Source: JAAYZH01 sp964479695
GTDB lineage: Bacteria > Bacillota > Clostridia > Saccharofermentanales > Fastidiosipilaceae
Direction of reading: 5' to 3'
Length of the DNA: 64,000 bases
Assembly: GCA_964479695.1 (NCBI GenBank)
Contig: CAYZSO010000006.1
Span: forward strand, 1 to 64,000
Part shown: in pieces, positions 16,706 through 25,542 of the stretch
How positions within the stretch are numbered: the stretch's first letter is position 1
Layout: the number at the start of each line of letters is the position of its first letter
The notes under the pieces: generated by a model
The model's input: only the letters and a program-made list of their open reading frames with translations
The model's database searches: none
Told to the model about the DNA's origin: nothing
Program-made: the position numbers and the translations under genes

Positions 16706-18619
16706 ATGACAGATAAGATCATTGGGATTATTACAGAAGACGACAGTGACCTTTTGCATGTGCTTCGAGGCAACGGGCTGAAATTACACGTGATGAAGCC
16801 CGACGCGCTTTCGGAGGCTGAGCTCGATCGCTGTTATTCGCTAGCCATTCTTGCCGGAACCGGGAGCGACCCTTTGCTGTTTAATCCAACTGAGAGAATC
16901 ATCATAGAAAAGCAAATTCGTCAGGGGAAGAAGGTCTTCAGCGAGTTTTGCAATAGCATCGGCAATGTTTACTCACAGGATCCCACGTCGACGAGGTTTG
17001 AGCGCGTCTGCTTTTGTGACCCGTCGGTTAGCCTGGACGGCGTAGAATTAGGTGACCTCCTCGATGAGCAGTGCAACACGAGGATCAAACCTTGGGACAT
17101 GACTTGTTCTACAAGAACCCCACTCCTGCAATATGTAAGAGTTAATGCACATAGCCACACCGAAGTGGATGAGCAGACTTTGGCCAAAGCCGATGAACGG
17201 GCAGTGTGGTTCGATGACCCGGAAAACCTCCTTATCTGCGCTTTCCGGATATCTAACTATATAAAGGCCAGGTTCGCTCCTGTCGGAAAATGGCAAAGCG
17301 TCATCCGCTTCATTCTGGAGTGGTTATGCGATGAGCAAATAGACGTTGAAATCGCCGCTCCCGCCTACCACTTCCGCGCGTATGATGCCAATGGCTCGTT
17401 GACAAAACAAGTTCGGGACTCTGTAGATCTCGGCATAGACTGGTTTGAGAATGCGGATTTACTCTTGGCAGATGGAACAAGAGGGCTCAAAGAAGGCGTC
17501 GCTACCGAGATCTTCCCGGATGGCACGCAGAGGACATTCGCCGTGATCAGGCCAGACTGCATGGGTGAAGTGTCGTTTGCTTATTTCATGCATTACCTCC
17601 TGGACGGCGACCGGAGAAGTTTCACCCTCTCCCAAAATCTTTCCGATTTTATTTTCAACTCTATGCAAGCCAAGGATGAGGGGCCTTTCCAAGGCATGCT
17701 CCGATGGTCGAATCAGGCCTGGGGCGTCTGCTACCAAGACGATGTAGCAAGAGCCGTGATCTATGAACTTCTCAAATGCCTCTACAAGAATACAGAAGCT
17801 CACCTGAATGAGAGTGTAGCGGCCTTGGCGGCTTTGGCCAAAACCACCGGAACCGACGGTACCCGCGTTATGCGAACGGATGCGAAAGACCTCAGCCCTG
17901 AAGCCATTACCAAACTTGCTACTGAGCCGGCCAACTACCCCAGCGCTCACTATAATGCGTACTATCTTGCAGCACTACTGCTTGCGCACAAACTGACCGG
18001 TAATGCGGAATTCAGAGCGATCGGCGTAAAAGGCATGGAAACGATCATGTCTTTCTACCCTAATACCATTAGAGAACATAGCGAAACTCAAGAATTGTGC
18101 AGACTGGTGCTTCCTCTCGCGTACTTATTCTGGGTTACCAGAGAAGAGCGTCATAAACAGTGGCTCTACCAAGCAACAGAGGATCTTCAGCGATTCCGGC
18201 ACTCTTCGGGTGCGTACCTCGAATGGGACACCGGTTATCAATCGGCAAGATTCGGCCAAAGCGGGGACGAATGCTCTCTGCTCACGAAGAATGGTGATCC
18301 GGTGGCTGATCTTCTCTATTCGCTTAATTGGCTTCCGATGGCGTTTGCGCAAGCGTATCTTGTTACTGGAGATCGGTATTTCCAGGTCTTGTGGGAAGAT
18401 ACTGCTCAGTTTATGGTTTCTGTACAGATACACAGCTCAAATAAGCAAATCAATGGCGGATGGGCCAGGGCGCTGGATGTTTCGTTGATGGAAGTTTTTG
18501 CCCTACCTAATGACTTGGGCTGGGGGCCATGGGCGATTGAATCGGGGTGGACGGTGGGCGAAATCTTGTCTGGCCTTGCGTGTGGCCTTTTGTGTGATGA
18601 TTTGAAAAAGTTTTATTGA
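16706..18619 (+). CDS. Unrecognised 637-residue protein with alpha/alpha-barrel-like C-terminal half
   Basis: I do not recognise a named family. The start ATG at 16706 has GGGAG nine bases upstream; the longer frame from 16676 is less likely. The first 210 residues look like an alpha/beta domain of a glutamine-amidotransferase or ThuA-like type (IIGIITEDDSDLLHVLRGNG, SLAILAGTGSDPLLF, QIRQGKKVFSEFCN). Residues about 330-637 are helical, Trp- and Tyr-rich repeats such as YNAYYLAALLLAHKLTGN and LRWSNQAWGVCYQDD, resembling (alpha/alpha)6 glycosidases or epimerases. No signal peptide is present. It is last in the importer operon, so a cytoplasmic role on the imported glycan is plausible. Catalytic residues cannot be assigned. 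Confidence 0.6.
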   Translation: MTDKIIGIITEDDSDLLHVLRGNGLKLHVMKPDALSEAELDRCYSLAILAGTGSDPLLFNPTERIIIEKQIRQGKKVFSEFCNSIGNVYSQDPTSTRFERVCFCDPSVSLDGVELGDLLDEQCNTRIKPWDMTCSTRTPLLQYVRVNAHSHTEVDEQTLAKADERAVWFDDPENLLICAFRISNYIKARFAPVGKWQSVIRFILEWLCDEQIDVEIAAPAYHFRAYDANGSLTKQVRDSVDLGIDWFENADLLLADGTRGLKEGVATEIFPDGTQRTFAVIRPDCMGEVSFAYFMHYLLDGDRRSFTLSQNLSDFIFNSMQAKDEGPFQGMLRWSNQAWGVCYQDDVARAVIYELLKCLYKNTEAHLNESVAALAALAKTTGTDGTRVMRTDAKDLSPEAITKLATEPANYPSAHYNAYYLAALLLAHKLTGNAEFRAIGVKGMETIMSFYPNTIREHSETQELCRLVLPLAYLFWVTREERHKQWLYQATEDLQRFRHSSGAYLEWDTGYQSARFGQSGDECSLLTKNGDPVADLLYSLNWLPMAFAQAYLVTGDRYFQVLWEDTAQFMVSVQIHSSNKQINGGWARALDVSLMEVFALPNDLGWGPWAIESGWTVGEILSGLACGLLCDDLKKFY

Positions 18620-18624
18620 GCGAC

Positions 18625-18790
18625 TTGTTTGGTGGCTTGTTGTTGGCGGTTTGCGGTTGTTTGTTTACGGCTGACGGTTGGCAGTTTGCGGTTTGCGGTT
18701 TGCGGTTACATGCTTGTGATTTGCGATTAGGGGTTGGCGGTTGGCGGTTGGCGGTTTAATTCCTGTGGGTGAATGCTTGCGGTCAAGTGC
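18625..18790 (+). repeat. Degenerate TTTGCGG/TTGGCGG heptamer array
   Basis: The spacer is built almost entirely from TTTGCGG, TTGGCGG and TTGCGGT words, with three consecutive TTGGCGG copies near 18733-18755. No gene is supported in it. Confidence 0.8.
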
Positions 18791-18833
18791 TTGCAGGCGG
18801 ATACTTGGGATAAAAAGTTGATGGAGTGGAATC

Positions 18834-19604
18834 ATGAAAGCTGAGGATTATGAGAAGTTAATCGCTGAAAACCTTTCTGACTTAGGAGTAGAAAAAGGCA
18901 ACGTGGTATTGCTGCATTCATCCTATAAGTCATTGGGTTTGTTAGTTGGCGGTCCGCAGACGGTGATCAATGGTTTTTTAGCTGCGTTAGGCCCAGAAGG
19001 AACGTTGCTCATGCCTGCTCTGAGCTACGAGTATGTTAATGAGGCGAACCCGTTTTTTGATGTTAAGAAAACACCATCCAATGTCGGAGCTATACCGGAA
19101 CATTTCAGAAAAATGCCCGGAGTCCGCCGAAGCCTACATCCTACACATTCTGTATGTGGCTTTGGGAAATTTGCCAAAGAACTTTTAAGCAAACATTACC
19201 TGGATGATACTCCGGGAGGAAAGAATTCCCCCTATTCTCTGTTGCAAGAATATGATGGCCAGATTCTGCTCTTGGGATGTGGACTGGAACCCAATACATC
19301 CATGCATGCCATTGAAGAACTTTCAGAGCCCGATTATCTGTTCGGTAAACGTGTGGAATATGAACTTGTCGATTATTCAGGTTTGAAGACGCGCATGATT
19401 TACAGGCAACACAATTTTTCAGGGTGGAAGCAGCGGTACGACCGCGTCGAAAACATATTGACTAAAAACGAATTGAGAAAAGGCAAAGTCTTAGCTGCCG
19501 ACTGTTACGCTATTGAAGCTCCGGCACTATGGGATAAGGCAGCCAGCAAATTGAGACAAGACCCTCATTATTTTGTCGATGCAATTGCACCTGATGTTAA
19601 TTGA
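18834..19604 (+). CDS. AAC(3)-family N-acetyltransferase-like protein
   Basis: This 256-residue protein has the hallmarks of the aminoglycoside 3-N-acetyltransferase (antibiotic_NAT/YokD) family: VVLLHSSYKSLG near the N-terminus, GTLLMPALSY, the block RRSLHPTHSVCGFG, then LGCGLEPNTSMHAIEE. The conserved His and Glu residues are present. Members use acetyl-CoA to acylate amino groups, but many chromosomal ones are not resistance enzymes, so resistance should not be assumed. The gene stands alone after the sugar operon and is followed by repeat copy B. Its start follows a TGGAGTGG-like site. Confidence 0.85.
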   Translation: MKAEDYEKLIAENLSDLGVEKGNVVLLHSSYKSLGLLVGGPQTVINGFLAALGPEGTLLMPALSYEYVNEANPFFDVKKTPSNVGAIPEHFRKMPGVRRSLHPTHSVCGFGKFAKELLSKHYLDDTPGGKNSPYSLLQEYDGQILLLGCGLEPNTSMHAIEELSEPDYLFGKRVEYELVDYSGLKTRMIYRQHNFSGWKQRYDRVENILTKNELRKGKVLAADCYAIEAPALWDKAASKLRQDPHYFVDAIAPDVN

Positions 19605-19620
19605 AGTGTGAGTTGATGAC

Positions 19621-19760
19621 GGCGTATTGCGACTACATAAGTTTATTTTTAAACATATGTAGTGGTTCTTGGTGGCGGAGCGGTTTTGGCGGCGTATTGC
19701 GACTACATAAGTTTATTTTTATACATATGTAGTGGTTCTTGACGGCGGAGCGGTTTTGGC
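19621..19760 (+). repeat. Two 70-bp units with CTACATA hairpins
   Basis: Two consecutive 70-bp units start with GGCGTATTGCGACTACATAA at 19621 and 19691 and differ at only a few bases. Each contains a hairpin (19633-19662 and 19703-19732) and ends with GGCGGAGCGGTTTTGGC. They form the left end of repeat copy B. Confidence 0.9.
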
Positions 19761-20284
19761 GACGTATTGTTCCTTGAATTTGTTCTTCGAAAACTATAGA
19801 GATTATTATAAGATTTCCAGATTGGCTCAGATCGGTAAACTTGCGACATCGGATCGGGAGACTCTGCGATTTAGAAGGTTTTTCCTGTTTGTACCGTGCT
19901 TTTGCAGAGTATGTAGCTGTCGAGGTCAGTATTCATTCAATAATTTCTGTCTTCAGGTCAGCAATCATTCATCTGGTTGTAAAACAAGTGTCAAGATCTT
20001 CTCTGGAAAATATTTGTTGTCGCAATCCTCCGGATCCGGACCAGATTGGAAAGATTCATTGGCATAGTTGCGCTTGGTCGGCGTAAAACAGAGGCTAAGA
20101 CAAACTAATCTTGCAAGTTCACATGCTATGTAAAAGATAAATGGTTGCATAGACCCATACTGGCACCAATTTCTTCCGATCTGTGTCAAGATTATCCTGA
20201 TTAACAAGTTGTATAATAAGTCGTATAAATATTTTAACGGAACTTATTGTGATAAATGTCGACATGTGTTGCTTTTAGCGAGCC

Positions 20285-20464
20285 GGATAACGAAAATAGC
20301 CGTACTTACAGCAATACGAAGCTGTAGGCGCACCTTCAAAACTAGTTGGATAACAGATGCAGTCGAACTTACAACAATAAGTGGCTGTAGGCGTTCATTC
20401 AAAACTAGTTGGATAGCGGAAACGGCAGCATTTACAACAATAAGTGGCTGTTAGCGTTCCAGCC
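20285..20464 (+). repeat. 63-bp tandem repeat, 2.8 units
   Basis: Units begin with GGATAAC or GGATAGC at 20285, 20348 and 20411 (period exactly 63). Each contains TTACA.CAATA, a GGCTGTAGGCG-like core, TTCAAAACTAGTT and then the next unit. This is the clearest array of the right-end repeat family. Confidence 0.95.
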
Positions 20465-20474
20465 ATAGTATGTT

Positions 20475-20634
20475 GAATGAAGTATGAGGCTGAAATAGAA
20501 ACTATACGTCGTAGTGGCGTTCTTTAGCCAGCGACTCGGCGTCACTGCAAATTCAACGTCAAAATGAGAAATGATTAATGATTAATGGGAAATGGGAAAT
20601 GGGAATGACAAATGAAAAATGACAAATGAAAGAA
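20475..20634. other. Spacer between repeat copy B and rpsD
   Basis: No gene is supported. A low-complexity stretch at 20571-20628 repeats GGGAAAT and AATGACAAATG words. Confidence 0.6.
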
Positions 20635-20660
20635 GGGGAAGCGATGAACGCTTCCCTTTC
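20635..20660 (-). terminator. Terminator of rpsD
   Basis: GGGAAGCG and CGCTTCCC form an 8-bp perfect stem with a five-base loop just past the rpsD stop. Read on the minus strand it is followed by CTTCTTTC, a modest T-rich tail. Confidence 0.65.
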
Positions 20661-20666
20661 GTACTT

Positions 20667-21263
20667 TTAGAGGGCCTTGGAATAGAATTCCACGACGAGT
20701 GAGTCGTTGATTGGCAGAGGCAAGTCTTCGCGGCTGGGTAGTCGGACGACAGTCACTTCGAATTGGTCGTTCTTCGTGAGAAAATCGGGGACAAAAGCCA
20801 TGTTGTCCAAGTAGTACTGGCGGAAGATTTCGTTTGTGCGGGCCTTTTCGCTGAAGCTGACAACTTGGCCGGCCTCCACTAGGTAGGAGGGGCGATCGAC
20901 ACGTTTGCCGTCGACTAGGATGTGGCCGTGGACGACCATTTGGCGGGCGAGGCGTTGGGTTTTGGCCAAACCGGAAATGCGGACGATGTGGTCGAGGCGG
21001 CGCTGCAAAGTCGCCGTCAACGTAATATTGGTCTGCTCGGGGGAGGCTTTGGCCTTCTGAACATAAATGCGCAGTTGCTTCTCGAGGACACCAAAATAAG
21101 TGGCGAGCCGCTGCTTCTCGAGGAGCTGCATGCCATATTCGCTGAGTTTCTTGGAGTCGCGGGCGGTGTCTCGACCGGCGCGATTCATTGCCTTGGGGTG
21201 TTCGTAGACGTTGAGGCCCAAACGGCGCGCTTTCTTGAAGCGAGGGCCCATCATTTTTGCCAT
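20667..21263 (-). CDS. rpsD: 30S ribosomal protein S4
   Basis: This 198-residue protein has the S4 N-terminal domain (MAKMMGPRFKKARRLGLN) and the S4 RNA-binding fold from about residue 90 (RRLDHIVRISGLAKTQRLARQMVVHGHILVDGKRV). The start at 21263 is preferred because AAGGAG lies 11 bases upstream; the open frame continues far beyond S4. The N-terminus has none of the cysteines of zinc-binding S4 proteins, so it is the zinc-free form, and there is a late insertion-like segment (YYLDNMAFVPDFLTKNDQ). It stands outside a ribosomal operon, as rpsD does in several Firmicutes, where S4 represses its own mRNA. A second rpsD elsewhere is possible. Confidence 0.9.
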   Translation of the reverse strand: MAKMMGPRFKKARRLGLNVYEHPKAMNRAGRDTARDSKKLSEYGMQLLEKQRLATYFGVLEKQLRIYVQKAKASPEQTNITLTATLQRRLDHIVRISGLAKTQRLARQMVVHGHILVDGKRVDRPSYLVEAGQVVSFSEKARTNEIFRQYYLDNMAFVPDFLTKNDQFEVTVVRLPSREDLPLPINDSLVVEFYSKAL

Positions 21264-21513
21264 TGAAATAGATTCTCCTTGATTGAGGGAGCGCCCGGAA
21301 AATGACGACCCGGGAGCCGGTGAACTTCGTACAAACTTACGCCGCGGTCTGCCAAATAAGTTCAGCCAGAGAAGAATACAGGGTCTGACAGGGTTCCTTC
21401 GTAACGCTTGTGCTGCTTTTCGGTTTTTCCGGGTTTTCCGGTTTTTTCGGGTTTTTCGGGCTTTTCGCCTGTTTCTGGCCAAAGCCGCCTCCCACCACCT
21501 CAGCGCACCCCAC
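21264..21513 (-). other. Leader of rpsD with CGGGTTTTCCGG-type repeats
   Basis: The 250-base spacer upstream of rpsD holds a run of imperfect GGTTTTTCGGG repeats (21417-21465 on the plus strand) and a palindrome half-site at 21476-21486. An autoregulatory S4 site could lie here, but no known leader fold was recognised. Confidence 0.4.
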
Positions 21514-23076
21514 CTACGCCTTCTTCAGCGAGAAGCCCTGGCCGTCCCAGACGTCGGTGACGAGGGCTTCGTAGAATTCGGGTTCGTGGCAGACCATGAG
21601 GATGGTGCCGGAATAATCTTGGAGGCCTTTGAGGAGGGCGGCTTTGGCTTGGGGATCTAAGTGGTTGGTGGGCTCGTCGAGGACGAGGACGTTGTTGGGC
21701 CTGTTGATGAGCTTGCAGAGGCGGACTTTGGCTTGCTCACCGCCGGAGAGGACGCCGATGCGGGACTCGATGTGCTTGGATGTGAGGCCGCAGCGGGCGA
21801 GAGCGGCGCGAACTTCGGCTTGGTTCATGTGAGGGAAAACCTCCCAAACGTCCTCAAGGCAGGTGCGGTCGAGGTCGCGGGTGGATTCCTGCTCGAAGTA
21901 GCCGATGGAGAGGAAATCGCCTTGCTGGGTTGTGCCACTGAGGGATGGGATGAGGCCCATGAGGCTTTTGAGGAGGGTGGTTTTGCCGATGCCGTTGGCG
22001 CCGATGAGGCAAATTTTTTGGCCGCGCTCGAGCTTGAGGGAAAGGGGGTGCGTGAGGGGGGTGTCGTAGCCGATGACGAGGTCTTTGGCCTCAAAAATCA
22101 CGCGGGAAGGGGTGCGGTCGCTGGTGAAAGTGAAGATGGGATCGGGCCGCTCGGCAGCAAGCTCAATTTTGTCCATCTTGTCGAGCTTTTTCTGGCGGGA
22201 CATGGCCATGTTGCGGGTGGCGACGCGGGCTTTGTTGCGGGCGACGAAATCTTTGAGATCAGCGATCTCCTTCTGCTGACGGTTGAAGGCGGCCTCCTGA
22301 TGCGCCTTCTGGACTTCGTAAAGCTCCTGAAACTTGTCGTAATTGCCGACATAGCGGGTGAGGTGGGCGTTTTCGACGTGGTAAATGAGGTTGACGACGC
22401 GGTTCAGGAACGGGATGTCATGCGAAATCAAGATGAACGCATTCTCATAATTCTGCAGATAGGTCTCGAGCCACACAATATGTTCTGTGTCGAGGTAGTT
22501 CGTAGGCTCATCGAGCAGCAGAATGTCGGGCCGCGAGAGCAGAAGTTTCGCCAGGAGGATCTTGGTTCTTTGGCCGCCGCTGAGTTCAGTGACATCCGTA
22601 TCCAGCCCGAAGTCTGTTAGGCCAAAGCCGCCCGCCACCTCCTCGATCTTCGTATCAATTGAGTAGAAGTCGGAGTGTTCGAGGGCTGTTTGGAGGACGC
22701 CCATTTCGTCGAGGAGTTTGGCCATCTGCTCTTCGTCGGTTGCCTCGTCGCCTAATTCCACGTAAATCTCGTCGAGACGGGCGTTTTTCTCCAGAAGTGG
22801 CTGGAAGGCCTGGCGAAGGGCGTCCCGGATTGTGAGGCCTTTTGTGAGGACGGCATGCTGGTCAAGGTAGCCGACCTTGACGTCCTTCGCCCACTCGATT
22901 TTGCCGTCGTCGGGAAGCTGATGGCCGGTGATGATGTTTATAAATGTAGATTTGCCTTCACCGTTGGCGCCGACCAGGCCGACATGCTCACCTCTTAGCA
23001 GGCGAAAATTCACATCCTCCAAAAGGACGCGATCGCCGAAGCCGTGATTCAAATTCTCTACTGTTAAGATGCTCAT
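21514..23076 (-). CDS. ABC-F family ATPase (ribosome-associated)
   Basis: This 520-residue soluble protein has two ABC domains and no membrane segments. The first Walker A is GANGEGKST (residues 36-44), with signature LSGGQRTKILLAKLLL and Walker B LLLDEPTNYLD. The second Walker A is GANGIGKTT, with signature LSGGEQAKVRLCKLI and VLDEPTNHLD. A charged linker between the domains (near VQKAHQEAAFNRQQKEIADL) is the P-site tRNA interaction motif region. ABC-F proteins act on the ribosome as translation factors or antibiotic-protection proteins; the subgroup cannot be decided here. The start at 23076 follows AGGAGG; the frame upstream is not conserved. Confidence 0.9.
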   Translation of the reverse strand: MSILTVENLNHGFGDRVLLEDVNFRLLRGEHVGLVGANGEGKSTFINIITGHQLPDDGKIEWAKDVKVGYLDQHAVLTKGLTIRDALRQAFQPLLEKNARLDEIYVELGDEATDEEQMAKLLDEMGVLQTALEHSDFYSIDTKIEEVAGGFGLTDFGLDTDVTELSGGQRTKILLAKLLLSRPDILLLDEPTNYLDTEHIVWLETYLQNYENAFILISHDIPFLNRVVNLIYHVENAHLTRYVGNYDKFQELYEVQKAHQEAAFNRQQKEIADLKDFVARNKARVATRNMAMSRQKKLDKMDKIELAAERPDPIFTFTSDRTPSRVIFEAKDLVIGYDTPLTHPLSLKLERGQKICLIGANGIGKTTLLKSLMGLIPSLSGTTQQGDFLSIGYFEQESTRDLDRTCLEDVWEVFPHMNQAEVRAALARCGLTSKHIESRIGVLSGGEQAKVRLCKLINRPNNVLVLDEPTNHLDPQAKAALLKGLQDYSGTILMVCHEPEFYEALVTDVWDGQGFSLKKA

Positions 23077-23111
23077 CTTATGATCTATGCCTCCTGCCGA
23101 GGGTGAAGTGC

Positions 23112-23152
23112 CTGGGTGGTGATTCTGGGTGGTGATTCTGGGTGGTGATGAT
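23112..23152 (+). repeat. 13-bp tandem repeat, three units
   Basis: GGGTGGTGATTCT is repeated with period 13 in the leader of the ABC-F gene. Confidence 0.85.
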
Positions 23153-23293
23153 TTACCAGAGGCTATTGTACTGGAAAGAGGCGGCTTTGGCCTGAGTAAG
23201 GAGGAAAAATCTGTGTTAAATTTTCGCATGATACGCCAGCCTGTGTGATCTAGGTCATAATATGGGGGATGTGTTTATGTGAGGGGGGCGTCT

Positions 23294-24256
23294 ATGGCTG
23301 TAATTCTGGAAACTCGGAAACTTACGAAGTCGTATGGGAAAAACCGCGGTATTGTCGACGTGGACCTGACGGTGAATGGCGGCGATGTGTTCGGTTTCAT
23401 CGGACCAAATGGCGCAGGCAAAAGCACCATGATCCGCCTGCTTCTGGGCCTTATTTCGAAGACTTCGGGGGAGGCTTCGCTGTTTGGTTTGCCCGTGGGG
23501 CCTTCTCAAACGGAGATTCTGGAGCGCTGTGGGTACATGCCGGGCGAGGCGATTTTCTACAACAACATGCGCGTGCGGGATATTCTTGACCTGGCTTCTG
23601 GTGTTCGCAAGCACCGGGATCCTGCTTATGTGCGGGAGCTTTGTGAGCGTTTGCAGGTGGACCCGGGGCGCCGAATCAGCGAGCTGTCGCTTGGCAATCG
23701 CAAAAAAGTCAGCATCATTTGCGCCGTGCAGCACAAGCCGGAACTCCTTTTCTTAGATGAGCCTACGAGTGGGCTGGATCCTTTGATGCAGCAAGTGTTC
23801 TGGCAGATTCTGGACGAGCAACATCAAGCGGGGGCAACGATCTTCTTGTCGTCTCACATCTTGTCCGAAGTTCAGCACCACTGCACCCGAGCCGCGATCA
23901 TTCGCGAGGGCCGCATCATTGTGGATGACCAAGTCGAAAATCTCAGTCGCTCTTCCGCCCGCCGTGTCACGCTCCGCGGTGTTTCTGCGGCGCCGGCTTT
24001 GGCTGGCATTCTGGAAGTTCACGAACAGACCAATGGCGTGACATTCCTCTACCAAGGCAATGCCCGCCAACTCCTTGACAGTTTGCAAGGCTTGCCACTC
24101 GAGGACGTGACCATCACGGAGCCCGAGCTGGAGGAGCTTTTCCTGCATTTTTATATGAATGGCGGTGCTGGCGCAGGCGGCTCTGCCGGCTCCGGTTCGG
24201 TTGATGGCGCAGGCAGCGCGAAGGGTGCCTCACAAAAAGGAGGGAGCAACACATGA
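23294..24256 (+). CDS. ABC transporter ATP-binding protein
   Basis: This is a 320-residue ATPase of an ABC-2-type exporter. Walker A is GPNGAGKST (residues 37-45), the signature is degenerate as LSLGNRKKVSI, Walker B is LLFLDEPTSGLD and the switch His is in LSSHILSEVQ. The ATG at 23294 is chosen because GAGGGGGG ends six bases upstream. The C-terminal 40 residues are a Gly/Ser/Ala tail without structure. It overlaps the permease gene by four bases (ATGA). The substrate is unknown; such pairs export drugs, lipids or peptides. Confidence 0.9.
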   Translation: MAVILETRKLTKSYGKNRGIVDVDLTVNGGDVFGFIGPNGAGKSTMIRLLLGLISKTSGEASLFGLPVGPSQTEILERCGYMPGEAIFYNNMRVRDILDLASGVRKHRDPAYVRELCERLQVDPGRRISELSLGNRKKVSIICAVQHKPELLFLDEPTSGLDPLMQQVFWQILDEQHQAGATIFLSSHILSEVQHHCTRAAIIREGRIIVDDQVENLSRSSARRVTLRGVSAAPALAGILEVHEQTNGVTFLYQGNARQLLDSLQGLPLEDVTITEPELEELFLHFYMNGGAGAGGSAGSGSVDGAGSAKGASQKGGSNT

Positions 24257-25041
24257 AAATATTTCTTCATGAATGGAAACGCGGCTGGAAAAGCTTCCTC
24301 ATCTGGACAATCGCGATGAGTCTCTCGGTCTTTGGCCTAGTCATCATCTACCCACAATTCCAGGACATGATGGCCGGTCTCGACGATCTCATTGCGGGGA
24401 TGGGGGCATTCGGCGCCGCCTTTGGCCTGCAGTACCTCAGTTTGTCCGACCCAATCGCTTATTACGGCCTCGAGGTAGGTAATGTGCTGGGTATAGGCGG
24501 TTCGATATTCGCTGCGCTCCTCGGCAGTTCCATGCTGGCCAAAGAAGAAGCCAACCACACCTCTGATTTTCTCCTCACGCTTCCGCTGACCCGCACTTCG
24601 CTCGCGTTGCAGAAGTTACTGGCTGTCATCACCCAAATCATCGCCTTCAACCTCGCCAACTTCGCCCTCGGTGCCGCAGCCTTTGCAGCCATTACCGATT
24701 CACCCGACTGGCGCACGTTCACCATTTACCACCTCGGTCTGCTCCTCATGATGCTCCAAATCGGCATCCTCTGCTACGGCATCTCCGGTTTCCTGCGCGA
24801 CCGCGGCTTGGGGCTCGGCATCGGGCTCACGCTCATCCTGTATGGCCTGAATCTCGTCAGCAACCTCTCCGAAAACGCCCAATTCTTCCGCTATATTACC
24901 CCCTTTGCCTTCGCCGAAGCCTCCACAGTCCTCCCGGACAAAGCCCTCAACCCCACCTACCTCCTCAGCTCCATGGGCATCGCCCTTGTTGTCGCCCTCG
25001 CGGGCACCTGGTACTACTCGAAAAAGGACCTTGCGGTGTGA
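24253..25041 (+). CDS. ABC-2 type transporter permease
   Basis: This is a 262-residue membrane protein with about six hydrophobic segments, including SFLIWTIAMSLSVFGLVIIY at the N-terminus and YLLSSMGIALVVALAGTWYY at the C-terminus. It resembles the ABC-2 permease group that includes a cytoplasmic KEEANHTSDFLLTLPLTRTS loop, normal for the family. It is coupled to the upstream ATPase gene by an ATGA overlap. Together they form a two-gene exporter. Confidence 0.85.
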   Translation: MKIFLHEWKRGWKSFLIWTIAMSLSVFGLVIIYPQFQDMMAGLDDLIAGMGAFGAAFGLQYLSLSDPIAYYGLEVGNVLGIGGSIFAALLGSSMLAKEEANHTSDFLLTLPLTRTSLALQKLLAVITQIIAFNLANFALGAAAFAAITDSPDWRTFTIYHLGLLLMMLQIGILCYGISGFLRDRGLGLGIGLTLILYGLNLVSNLSENAQFFRYITPFAFAEASTVLPDKALNPTYLLSSMGIALVVALAGTWYYSKKDLAV

Positions 25042-25042
25042 G

Positions 25043-25178
25043 GTTTGACTACATTTGACTACATAAGTATATTTTTAAACTTATGTAGTCAAACTGCTGA
25101 AGTGCCTTTGCGTTGCGAGTTTTCGTTGCGATTTCGTTGTGAGTTCGTGATGGCGGAGCGGTTTTGGCGACGTATTGC
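25043..25178 (+). repeat. Left half of noncoding repeat element, copy C
   Basis: The hairpin is followed at 25152-25177 by the same 26-base left-end block as copy B (GGCGGAGCGGTTTTGGC then GACGTATTG). Similarity ends near 25178, where AT-rich DNA of the island begins. The matching right half is found at 39725-39945. Confidence 0.7.
25054..25093. repeat. CTACATA-type hairpin, 14-bp perfect stem
   Basis: TTTGACTACATAAG pairs exactly with CTTATGTAGTCAAA over an AT-rich loop of 12 bases. It lies directly after the exporter operon and could also terminate transcription in both directions. Confidence 0.9.
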
Positions 25179-25508
25179 TTCTACACTGAGTGCTGCGGTG
25201 ATTAAATATCTTTTTTCCCAGCCAATCAAATTACGTTTGCTTGGTCAGTCTCAAAGGCTATAACGGTACTTTCTGAGTCCGAAAAATTTTCAATTTCATA
25301 CTGCACGAAATATTCACTGGATAATTATTGAAGATATCTAAAATAAATAAATAATTAATTAATAATTCTCGAAAATGAAAATGAATCTGCGTAAATCTTC
25401 AAAAATAGAAAAATATAGAAAAAATAATTGTGGAAACTATTGTAATTACTGGTGTAGATGCTTATAGTGTCTTTAGAAGATTTCTTTGTTTTATTTTTTT
25501 TACAACGA
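25179..25508. other. AT-rich leader of the pentose operon, no gene seen
   Basis: The stretch is strongly AT-rich with A-runs and a T-run (25490-25500) just before the operator. No open frame is supported. Confidence 0.5.
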
Positions 25509-25526
25509 TGTGTAAACGTTTACACA
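25509..25526. promoter_or_regulatory. LacI-family operator (or cre site), perfect 18-bp palindrome
   Basis: TGTGTAAACGTTTACACA is a perfect palindrome centred on CG, the form bound by LacI/RbsR regulators. Its core also fits the CcpA cre consensus. It lies 17 bases before the mutarotase start, and a LacI regulator is encoded within the operon at 29763. Confidence 0.85.
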
Positions 25527-25542
25527 GATAAGAGAGGTATGA

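Larger units (their letters stand above)
19611..20470 (+). repeat. Noncoding repeat element, copy B (uninterrupted)
   Basis: In order it contains two 70-bp hairpin units, a body of about 450 bases, the words TATAAATATTTT (20224) and TTATTGTGATAA (20244), and a 63-bp tandem array. The body between about 19840 and 20070 aligns well with 62895-63130 (copy D). Short open frames in both copies share residues, but substitutions fall almost equally in all codon positions, so coding is doubtful. No transposase is present. Confidence 0.75.

Noticed and set aside
18834..19604. Aminoglycoside resistance gene
   Set aside because: The fold is AAC(3)-like, but many chromosomal members do not confer resistance and there is no resistance context, so only the family is called.
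20285..20464. Integron attC array
   Set aside because: The period near 60 bp and GTTGGAT-like words recall attC sites, but there is no integrase, no cassette ORFs between units, and the conserved end boxes do not hold in the other arrays.
21661..22620. 319-codon open frame on the plus strand
   Set aside because: It is the antisense shadow of the ABC-F gene, whose Walker and signature motifs fix the coding strand.
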